From Hyposmocoma kahamanoa (Eukaryota; Arthropoda; Insecta; Lepidoptera; Cosmopterigidae): 64,000 nucleotides of DNA. The translations under genes and the position numbers were made by a program. Under the pieces are notes generated by a model. That model had not been told where the DNA came from and ran no database searches. It worked only from the letters and a program-made list of their open reading frames with translations. The stretch spans positions 3,152,963 to 3,216,962 of the forward strand of contig NW_020653337.1 in the NCBI RefSeq assembly GCF_003589595.1, written 5' to 3'. The first letter of the stretch is position 1; each line of letters begins with the position of its first letter. Positions 56,167 to 64,000 of this stretch are shown here, one piece after another.

Positions 56167-56357
56167 AATAAGTCTCGCGTGTGCTAATAATGCTAAGGTT
56201 TCTATTGTTGTCTGAGACGCAATTTGAATGTATGAAGTAATATTAATAAATAATTATGTGTAACACATTTTCAAAAAGGATCTCCGTCGGACATCTGTCG
56301 AAACAATTACTGTCAAATAAGTAATATTCGACCAAATCTACGAATATACGAAAATAC

Positions 56358-56877
56358 GAAAGAGTTCGTCCAGAGAAATACTGCCACCTTTTTCTGCCGC
56401 CAAACAGTAATGTGACCATTCTGCGTTCCGGTTTTGAATGGTAAGGGTAAGTTTGCTGATAAAATTACAGTCACATGGAACTTGTCAACTCATCATCGGG
56501 TATAGTGCAAATCTGCGTATGTAGTAGGTATGGGTAAAAAGTACGTATCTGCAACAAACCAAATTTAACAGGAGAGTGATTTAACGTTATTACTTTGTTA
56601 TTTCAACGGCTACGATTTTAATTTTTGCACAGTAAGCATTAATTTATGTTATCTACGGACTGATAACAATAGATTCCCGTAAATCACGCTAATTTTGGTT
56701 GGCACGACATTTAAGTTTGATTTGGCGACTAAATGACCGAAATGTAGACTCATAATTGCACTATCCCCGACGTTATGTCTCAGGGTGACAGGCGCAGTCG
56801 CAGTGCCCTCAGATTTGCGATTTAAAGCTCGCAGCACAATTTGTTCGTCCCATCACTTGATATTATAAAGAAAAACT
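56358..56877 (+). repeat. Rep-B interrupted by a MITE
   Basis: 5' part 56358-56493 (GAAAGAGTTCGTCCAGAG to CTTGTCAACTCAT), 3' part 56773-56877 (TTATGTCTCAGGGTGACAGG to CACTTGATATTATAAAG). Joining them restores the family order exactly. Confidence 0.9.
56494..56772. mobile_element. MITE inside Rep-B, 279 bp
   Basis: Ends CATCGGGTATAGTGCAA and TTGCACTATCCCCGACG are inverted with two mismatches. Flanks TCAT and TTAT are a possible 4 bp target duplication. No coding capacity. Superfamily not determined. Confidence 0.8.
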
Positions 56878-57002
56878 CAAAAGACAATGTCGAACATTTA
56901 TGAAGCTACATTCGCATTATGCCTCTTTTAATTTGATCGAGTATTAGTTATTTGACAGTAATTATTTCGAATGGATGTTTGACAGTAGTTGTTTAATTTA
57001 AT

Positions 57003-57145
57003 TAATAATAATAACGCACACACTAGGGAAACCCTGTCGCGACACGGACACGCACATAGACAACCACAAATTACAACCAAACTCACGAGAGATATAGATG
57101 TAGGCCATAAATGTTTCTCCCGGCCCGGGAATCGAACCTGGGACC
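57003..57145 (-). repeat. SINE-A, minus strand, head missing
   Basis: AAT-repeat tail at 57003, CTAGGGAAACCCTGTCGCG, AATTACAACCAAACTCACG and CGGGAATCGAACCTGGGAC (box B). Sequence stops just before the anticodon arm. Confidence 0.85.
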
Positions 57146-58489
57146 GTGAAATTTTGCTGTTGGGGCTGTCACAGTGGTATTTACATAGCTGCCTGTTTAC
57201 ATAACTACACAGTGTCTCTCTCACTCTCTCTCTTTCTCTCAGGCTAATCTAGAAATAATGTTACCTTTTAGTCTTTATGAGTCTATACAACGTCAAATGG
57301 TTGATTGATTCCGCACAACAGTGAAAGTGTTGAATTAATTACTTTGGAAAAATATATAGTAAAATTGAGGAAAAACACTGATGAGTATACGGTGTGAAAA
57401 CACAATTGCTAAAAAAATTCATGATAGAAAAAAAACGTAAACTTACCTCAAAATTTTATTTATCAACCTAACTAAATAGAACACGTATATTTACACATAT
57501 ATACACATTTTTCAAATGGATTTAATTTCGTTTGTAAAAAGTAAATTCTGAAACAAAGCCAGTGTGCTTGCCGCTCGACCCAAGCAAAATGACCCGTATT
57601 AATATGGGAAAAATTAGAATTGGAGTTGAGCTAGTATCTTAATGAATTCCATTTACCATAAACATAACTTCAATATTTTATCATCCGTTGCATTTTTCTC
57701 GGGGAAGTAAAAGCTTTATGCACTTAATTTTTCATTTGAAAAGAATATAGGCTATAAGGAATAAATAACCATAACTCGGGCACCAGTCATTCACAAACCA
57801 GCATGCCCGATTTAGATATATATATGTATATATATATATCAAGTCTTTCAAAAGAAAATTAACTAGAAGATAAAAATTTAAAATAATTAATTAAGTTCCT
57901 ATGTTATTTCTCAGTGTATTCCATTGCTATCTAGTTTAAATTATTTAAGTACGTTAATGTATCAAACATTTTAATTTAGTTTGTGATTATTGTTTTGAAA
58001 TTGCCGTCAACACTTATAATTGTTGAGTTTACAACGTAGAACACCCAAGTCAAATAAGATAAAAATGTGTTGTGAACATAATGTTAGTGTTACTAATAAA
58101 TAAATAAATAAGCTTATTTTTGTGATGAGAAAAAATAAAACAAATTTTTATTTAATTTCATTTTACTTACTACTCATTCGTACGCAGATTTTTCTGAGAA
58201 CGAATAAGAGATTTTAGAGGTCGGTCTTTGTTAAAGTAGATTTTTAATCAAGCAATTCAATATTATCATAATTAATTATTGTACGTAAATATATGGATTC
58301 TCTCCTTTCTTGCATATCGATGATAAAAAGGGAGCGTAAAAATAAAGTTGCGTACATAAATAAATACTTATCAGTTGTTTTTTTTTTCAACCTGTATATA
58401 AATGGCGTAAACGCAGCACACTTATAATGTATTCTAGCACGATGTGTAACATTTAATCCTTGGACTATAAGTGAAACTCTAGAATACGT
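57146..58489. other. AT-rich stretch with simple sequence
   Basis: 57210-57240 is a CT-rich run ending in CAG. 57816-57840 is an AT microsatellite. 58168-58225 resembles the start of repeat S (CTACTCATTCGTACGCAG). No gene. Confidence 0.4.
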
Positions 58490-58536
58490 AATCGATTCAA
58501 CAGATATCGATCGTAGTATCGGTGTGTGATCGATTT
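58490..58536 (+). promoter_or_regulatory. CGAT-rich module 2
   Basis: AATCGATTCAACAGATATCG, then ATCGTAGTATCGG and TGATCGATTTG, in the same order as modules 1 and 3. Confidence 0.4.
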
Positions 58537-58840
58537 GCTGGCATTCAAGGGTTAAATCTCTATTTCACGCTATGCAAGATCGATTTTGTCGATCCATAAA
58601 ACAACATTTGTTTCTTTGCATTGTTACTGAACAAATGTTTAGATAAGACTCTAGTCTCTTTTTATGTTGAATGCGTTGCCATAATAAAAATAATATATAA
58701 TTATCTGATAAAAGAGTAATAATTGGAAAAAAATCAAAATTTATATAAATTTTAAATTGTTCATTTTACAAGAGTTTATCAAAGATTAAAAAAAAGAAAA
58801 ACAAACCCGTCAAATTTACAAGCGCATGTTGGTTTTTTTC
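58537..58840. other. AT-rich spacer
   Basis: Nothing recognised beyond two ATCGAT-like words near 58580. Confidence 0.35.
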
Positions 58841-59612
58841 ACCGACTTAAAAAAAAGCGGTGGTTGTACGTTCGGCTGTATGCATGTTTTCAGATAACTC
58901 CAAGAATTGTGACTGATTTTAAAATTTCGTTTTTTGTTTGAAAGGGCGCATTCTCGTGGTGATCCCATTGTCGCCAAGTTATAACCTCATGAGGGAATCC
59001 CATAAAAATCGAAGGAAATCTTCAAATTTTACAGGGATGTCCGTGTAATCACCAATTTATCCATCAATCGTACACCGATTTTGAAAATTCTGTTTTTGTT
59101 TGATAAGGTATAACTCTTGAGGCGGTTCCTGATGCTGCTCCGGGTTCGTTTCGGCTATCTATATAATTAGTAATAATTTTTCGCAAATATAAGCCGACTT
59201 TTCACTTGACACAATACGTGTAAACAATAAATCACCATCTCCATGACAACCAGAAAAGAAAATACAAAATGTACAAAGGAGTTCGTAACAGTCCCATTGT
59301 CACCAAGAAGTCAGAGTCTGATGAGAGGATCCCATGGAAATCGAAAAAAGCCGATAACCATTGACTTACAATTATATGGACGTCGGGTCCGCGCTAAAAA
59401 GTGTCCGCACTTATAAGGCGCTAAAATCGTATACAGAGCGCTAAACTCCGCTTTAGTCTTCATTTGTTCTACTGACAGCGCGATACTGCGATGACATTAC
59501 AATTTAAATTTCGAATAGGTTGACTTGGGACATTTTTTTCGTGGTTTTTGTATTAGACCCGTCGTCCATTTATTTGTAAGTCAATGCCGATAACCAAACT
59601 TTTGCAGTCGGT
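58841..59612. repeat. Element D2, about 540 bp without its insert
   Basis: Begins ACCGACTTAAAAAAAAGCGG and ends ACTTTTGCAGTCGGTT. Contains twice-repeated phrases (GTGGTGATCCCATTGTCGCC and CAGTCCCATTGTCACCAAG; GAGGGAATCCCATAAAAATCG and GAGGATCCCATGGAAATCG), so it may hold an internal duplication. Interrupted by MITE-C. Confidence 0.7.
59359..59586 (+). mobile_element. MITE-C, short form (228 bp), inside D2
   Basis: Perfect 8 bp duplication CCGATAAC at 59351-59358 and 59587-59594. Shares the same internal deletion as the copy at 34529, so the two form one subfamily. Confidence 0.95.
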
Positions 59613-59861
59613 TTTTTTTTCAATAAAGAGTTACAATTATTTTGTGCACAATTATTTTATGCCTCAGTACGTAGTCGCCTATGTTACGATAGACATGTAA
59701 ATTTATACATTTGCTGTTCTCGATAAGTCGCCATTTGTAAGCTAATGTTTATTAGTTTATAGTTGTTTAACTACATAAAAACCTTGTTATAAATAATAAG
59801 TTGGACTAGCGAATAGTCTAGAAACTAGATAATGTCGTTAGATACGTAACATTAACATCGG

Positions 59862-59917
59862 GAATCGATTTAAAAGATATCGATCTTTCCTATCTGATGA
59901 TTGATCGATTTGATCGG
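59862..59917 (+). promoter_or_regulatory. CGAT-rich module 3
   Basis: AATCGATTTAAAAGATATCG, then ATCTTTCCTATCTGATG and ATTGATCGATTTGATCGG. Confidence 0.4.
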
Positions 59918-60633
59918 CCGCACGCTAGCGTTAAATCATGGCGATAACATTCCGATTCACGCAACGTTTGTTTGACTCTGTTATTACCTACTTACTGTTT
60001 TTATACCATCCAGCAATTTGTGTCATAAAGCTTGGAATTTTACCGGCGTCGGATTCTTATTTTCAAGCTGATGAGGTGGATGTTAACTTACCTGAAAAAG
60101 AAAAGAAGATTAGACAAAATGCAAACCCGTGTAATAAGTTGTTGTATATAAAAAAATGAAACATGTCCCATTATCGTGATTAAAAGATTCGCTCTGGAAC
60201 TTTTGGAGGGAAAATAGTCGTTTTTATTTTGACTTTCAATTATTTTGTCTAGTTTAAAGTGGAATAGGATAGTGCTATTGTGCCTTAATCGAAGATTAAA
60301 ACGCGAAATTATACGAATCTCGAACTAAAATACCCGTATCGGCCCGTTTTAAGGAATCCCGAGTCAATCCAAATACGCCGCCTCAAATTGCGTATCCTCT
60401 TTGTGACGGCCATATTTACAGAAACATAATTAAACTTCATGTTTAGGCAGATGGCTTTGCCAAAGCCTTAATAAATAAAAAAAAAATCGTGATTAAAAAA
60501 AATAAAGAAAAAATAAATGGCGGGTTTTTGTAGTTACAGTTTTTGCGCGAGTTCAAAAGTATTAAGTTTTAAGTTTTTTGATTATTTGTTACCAGACTGA
60601 CTGCGGTAGTGTGAAATCCGGTCATATTTACGA
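59918..60633. other. Unannotated stretch
   Basis: A 73-codon frame at 59938-60159 starts just after module 3 but shows no family, so I do not call it a gene. Confidence 0.4.
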
Positions 60634-60866
60634 AGGCCAAAGATGCACTGCCACTCTACTTATTTATGCCGTCAATCAGTAACGTGAGCAATTACTGCGT
60701 TCCGGTTTTGAAGGGTAAGGGTACTGGTGAAAATACAGGCATATGGAATTTATCACCTCATGTCTCATGGTTGCGATTTAAAGCTGGCACAACAACTGCT
60801 GTGGACAGGCGTATTGCTTACCACCAGGCGCACGATTTGTTCCGTTACGACGTATCATAAAAAAGA
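60634..60866 (+). repeat. Rep-B copy
   Basis: GATGCACTGCCACTC, CAGTAACGTGAGCAATTACTG (an inserted A in the loop), GAAGGGTAAGGGTACTGG and GTATTGCTTACCACCAGGCG. The block around GGGCGCAG is deleted. Confidence 0.85.
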
Positions 60867-61504
60867 AACACGTATTTGTCTCCAGAAAAGCAATACTCTA
60901 GTTAGTTTATAATTAATGATCAAGGATATGCATCGGTAAATCGACTAGCAATCATGTAAATAAGATAGATTACAACGGCATTACATGGCTATGATAATAA
61001 TTGCAACTTCCAGTTACTTACTTATTACGAACCATGTAATTATTTCTTATCTCAACATCTTTTCCAGTTTCGATGCAGAGACAGTTTTTAAATACACATT
61101 TTTTTGTTAAATAAGTATATTATTGCGTTTTTTTCTACTTTTAAACGATACTTAAAAAGAAACAAATGTCCATAAGTCTCTAGCATAAACAGTAAATGTA
61201 TTTTAACGTGGCTAGATTAACATTAAAGTTGAACTTAAGCTATTTAAGCTATTAAAAATGAGAAAAACCACTTCGTGAACAGAAACAGAACTTCTTACCA
61301 ATAACACAGTTTTTGTTAACTAAGTACTATCCTACTACTCCACTTTTATACTACACAACAGGAAAACGACAAATCAAATTCTATACTCAACACTGATTAG
61401 ACTAAATATTTGTACTTTAAACACAGTTCAATTTACAAGACATTTAACATTTAAGACATTGTACATATGTGAATGTTTAATAAAGCTATTGAAGGAAAAC
61501 ATAG
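60867..61504. other. AT-rich stretch
   Basis: Nothing recognised. Confidence 0.4.
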
Positions 61505-61650
61505 TGATGAATGTATACGTCGAAGAAAATTCACATTCCTTGAAGACGTGAGTGATCTCCAACCCGCATTGGGTCAGCGTGGCGGACTATGACCTAAATC
61601 TTCTTGAAGAAGACCCTCGCTCAGCACTGTAACGTACAATGGACTCATAA
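61505..61650 (+). repeat. W LINE 3' fragment
   Basis: ATACGTCGAAGAAAATTCAC, CTCCAACCCGCATTGGGTC, then GAAGAAGACCCTCGCTCAGC and ACTGTAACGTACAATGG, the order usual for this LINE tail. Confidence 0.75.
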
Positions 61651-62255
61651 TAAAAGTGACGTATGTGTACGTGTAGCCCTTCTGTGACCAGCCATTGATT
61701 TATTATGTTCGTCACTAATCACAACTCGGATGCCAACAGAGTTAAAGATCTGTAGGATTTTCAAAAAAAAAAATACAAAAAACTTAATCGATGTTAAAAG
61801 ATAAACAGTGCTCTAAAAAATAATAGTTTAATGTAAATGAGTGCGTATGCGCACAGCAAAGCGATGTGGACGCGATATGAAATCTTGTGCACAGATCTGA
61901 GTGCTGAACCTTGTGAGTTAATAGAGTTGGGGTGATTTAATGAATTGAGTCGTTGAAATGATGGAAATATGACACTGGAGTTAATGGGATTATTCGCTAA
62001 ACTTTAAAGACAAAATATAATAATATTTTTTACAAAATTACATAAATAAAACCTATTTTTCTTTTTATATATATATTTTTTTTGATAAAATATTTTTTAT
62101 CGTCGCCGACGTTAAAAAAATGTTCATAATGGCTACTCGATAAGCAATCTCGAGAAGTTTTTTTTTTAATTGCTACCTTATGTGTTGTATTATTGTTCGA
62201 GAATTTTTAGGTTTTTAATTATACCAAAATCATTGTATTTGCAAATGCATACCAA
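61651..62255. other. AT-rich stretch
   Basis: Nothing recognised. Confidence 0.4.
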
Positions 62256-62408
62256 GTGACGGCACTGCCACTGCACCCGTCAACCTGAGACATAAGTTGA
62301 CAAGTCCCATGTGCATGTAATTTCACAAGCACCCCCCTTCCAAACCGGAAAGCAGTAATGCTCACATTACTGCTTGGCGGCAGAAATAGGTAAGGTGGCA
62401 GTAGGTAA
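62256..62408 (-). repeat. Rep-B, minus strand, perfect hairpin
   Basis: Carries the cleanest palindrome of the window: AAGCAGTAATG and CATTACTGCTT, 11 paired bases around a four-base loop. The 3' end is truncated after GTGACGGCACTGCCACTGC. Followed immediately by foldback I. Confidence 0.85.
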
Positions 62409-62565
62409 CTGTTTTTTTGGTACTAAATCGCGTATATATTTGTTTTTTTGTTTTAAATAAACGACTCACTAGTGCCCATGTTACCTGTAAAGAGACCGAA
62501 ACTTAAGTTTTGTTTGAAGAAACCAATATACGCTGTTTAGATCCGAAAAAATAGTTTCATTACCA
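62409..62565. repeat. Foldback element I
   Basis: ACTAAATCGCGTATATATTTG at the left and ACCAATATACGCTGTTTAG, ATCCGAAAAAATAGTTTC at the right. Confidence 0.7.
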
Positions 62566-62841
62566 ACTCTATCTTCCTTCACGTAAATGTGCACAGCACC
62601 TGCTTCGTATCAGCAATCAGTACCTTGCCGGCTATCTGCCATCAGCTCCGAATCTCTGAAGCGGGCTTTGAGCAATTATTATTACCACAGTCATATAACT
62701 AGTTTTACACTACATAGAAACAGGCGAATGTCAGTTAATTATAAACCGTATTGTTTGTATCATTATTATCATTGACGTACGAATGTGTTACAGCTGGGTA
62801 TGAGTCTTCTTTACCAATACTATATAACTCAATCTCAAATT

Positions 62842-63232
62842 ATTCCCGGGCCGGAAGAAATATTGTATGGCCTACATTTATACATTCGTGAGTTTGGGTG
62901 TTGTGGTTGTAAAAGCGTGTTCACGTATTTGTTCTGTAAACATAATCTTGCCATATTCATATTTTGGTAAAATTAGAGCGCGAATTAGTTACTTTGTTAA
63001 CACTAGATGGCGTTGGTGGCCTTTTGTGAAATTCCTGAATCGCGCTATTAAAATTTTCCCGGACACATATATATATAGCTCAAAAGGATTAGTAATTGAT
63101 GTACTCATTTGACGAAGGAAAGGAACCAGTGAATATCACTGGAAGAGGTTTTAGGATCCTAGAGTGTGCGTCCATGACACGGCATGGCGATGTAGGTTTT
63201 CCGTGTGGGGCTATGGGTGTGTGCGTAAATAA
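62842..63232 (+). repeat. SINE-A split by about 240 bp
   Basis: 5' part to about 62919 (ATTCCCGGGCCGGAAGAAAT, GAGTTTGGGTGTTGTGGTTG) and 3' part from about 63164 (GTGTGCGTCCATGACAC to GGGTGTGTGCGTAAAT). The insert includes CACTAGATGGCGTTGG and a stretch ending GGAAGAGGTTTTAGGATCC. Its borders are unclear. Confidence 0.65.
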
Positions 63233-63329
63233 TATATATTTATTTTTTTAAATAAAAACTTAGTGACGAGACTTATTTCATGGGTAGAGAGACTTATCAC
63301 AAATTGTACTTGAAATTGTCACATTGTTT

Positions 63330-63629
63330 AAACTCTACTACTCATTCGTAAAGCAGATTTCCCTGAGGAGAATAAGGAAGAAACTTTAGGGGTTTCTTTT
63401 TGTAAATATTCATTTGTATATGCGAGTATTTATCGTTTACAATATTTATTTCAAAAATGACTGACCAAGACTACCTGCAAAAATTAAACGGGTCAATACC
63501 GTTGGATTGTTGCAAGTATTATATTGTTGAAAGTATGCAGAAGTTGTAAAATAACGTTTGGTGTAAAGTTTTTATTTGTATATACTCGTACTTCTAAACC
63601 TCATAAATGGCAAATTTTGCATGTGAAAC
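63330..63629 (+). repeat. Repeat S copy, ends at MITE-C
   Basis: ACTACTCATTCGTAAAGCAG, AAGACTACCTGCAAAAATTA, GTATGCAGAAGTTG and CCTCATAAATGGCAAATTTT. It is cut by MITE-C, with about 8 further bases recognisable beyond. Confidence 0.6.
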
Positions 63630-63907
63630 CATTGACTTACAATTATATGGACGTCGGGTCCGCGCTAAAAAGTGTCCGAACTTATAGGGCGTTAAAATCG
63701 TGTACAGAGCGTCATTCACGCTTTAGTCTTCGTTTGTTCGACTGACAGCGAAGCAAGCAAAATTAGACAGTACTGCGATGACATTACAATTTAAAAGCTT
63801 TTTCATATTCCTAACATGTCACTACGTTTAAATAGGTTGACTTGGGACATTTTTTTCGTGGTTTTTGTATTAGACCCGTGGTCCATTTACATATTTGTAA
63901 GTCAATG
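63630..63907 (+). mobile_element. MITE-C, long form (278 bp)
   Basis: Flanks TGTGAAAC (63622-63629) and TGTAAAAC (63908-63915) are an 8 bp duplication with one change. Differs from the 286 bp copies by a small internal deletion and an ATTTACATATTTG variant near the right end. Confidence 0.9.
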
Positions 63908-64000
63908 TGTAAAACGAAATCTTTTTTTTTCTTTTTGACATATAAATTATTTTTGTGAAAACATACAGGCAGAACAAAGAATAAGAAACAGCCAGTTTAT

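Noticed and set aside
57210..57245. CT-rich tract ending CAG as a 3' splice site
   Set aside because: The following frames close within about 20 codons and no partner exon is visible.
59938..60159. 73-codon frame starting after CGAT module 3
   Set aside because: Hydrophobic start looks like a signal peptide, but length and composition are within chance and no similarity is recognised.

Overview
The window reads as nuclear DNA of an insect, most likely a moth or butterfly (Lepidoptera). It is AT-rich and has no recognisable host gene. It carries several repeat types I associate with Lepidoptera: retroposons with a tRNA-Gly-like head, LINE 3' ends with a 'TTACCA(C/T)CAGG(C/T)G' block, elements beginning AACCGACYTCAAAA, and LINE tails of the '(A/C)CCCGCATTGGGTCAGCGTGG' type. 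Species cannot be fixed by eye. No open frame longer than about 150 codons exists, none shows a protein family of a host gene, and the longer ones lie across repeats. I treat the window as intergenic or intronic.

Names used here. SINE-A: tRNA-Gly(GCC)-like SINE (11 copies). Rep-B: about 300 bp retroposon-like repeat with an internal hairpin and a LINE-like 3' end (about 33 copies or fragments, roughly 5.7 kb or 9% of the window). MITE-C: hAT-type miniature element with 8-bp target duplications (5 copies). D/D2: elements with CCGACTT-type ends. SINE-E: second tRNA-like SINE (2). F: 0.5 kb element with 14-bp inverted ends (2). H: composite repeat with an internal tRNA-like box (4). I: foldback element. 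Q: third tRNA-like SINE type. R, S, T: unclassified dispersed repeats. W: LINE 3'-end fragments. X: LINE reverse-transcriptase pseudogenes (2). Further single inverted-repeat elements (J, K, L) and a 672 bp hAT element are described separately.

Layout. 0-7 kb: three SINE-A copies, then mostly unique AT-rich DNA with GC-rich islets. 7-16 kb: SINE-A, SINE-E, Rep-B and a GAAATCG heptamer array. 16-29 kb: H, two MITE-C, LINE pseudogenes, element F, a 67 bp perfect duplication and a 10-bp-phased TATCG array. 30-41 kb: the densest nested area (SINE-E, D, I, hAT in Rep-B, MITE-C, H, K, X, L). 41-53 kb: many Rep-B copies, a 100-N gap, second F copy and a GC-rich 0.7 kb block. 53-56 kb: mainly unannotated AT-rich sequence. 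56-64 kb: three related CGAT-rich modules, a MITE inside Rep-B, MITE-C inside D2 and further repeats.

Several insertions lie inside older repeats and give a relative history: SINE-A within H, Rep-B within SINE-A, hAT and another MITE within Rep-B, MITE-C within D2 and beside S, and a LINE tail within LINE X. The best candidates for function outside transposons are short GC-rich or CGATA/GATA-rich clusters (25.3, 48.4, 56.1, 58.5, 59.9 kb), which could be regulatory or insulator DNA. That is inference only. I did not find a convincing new multi-gene system.
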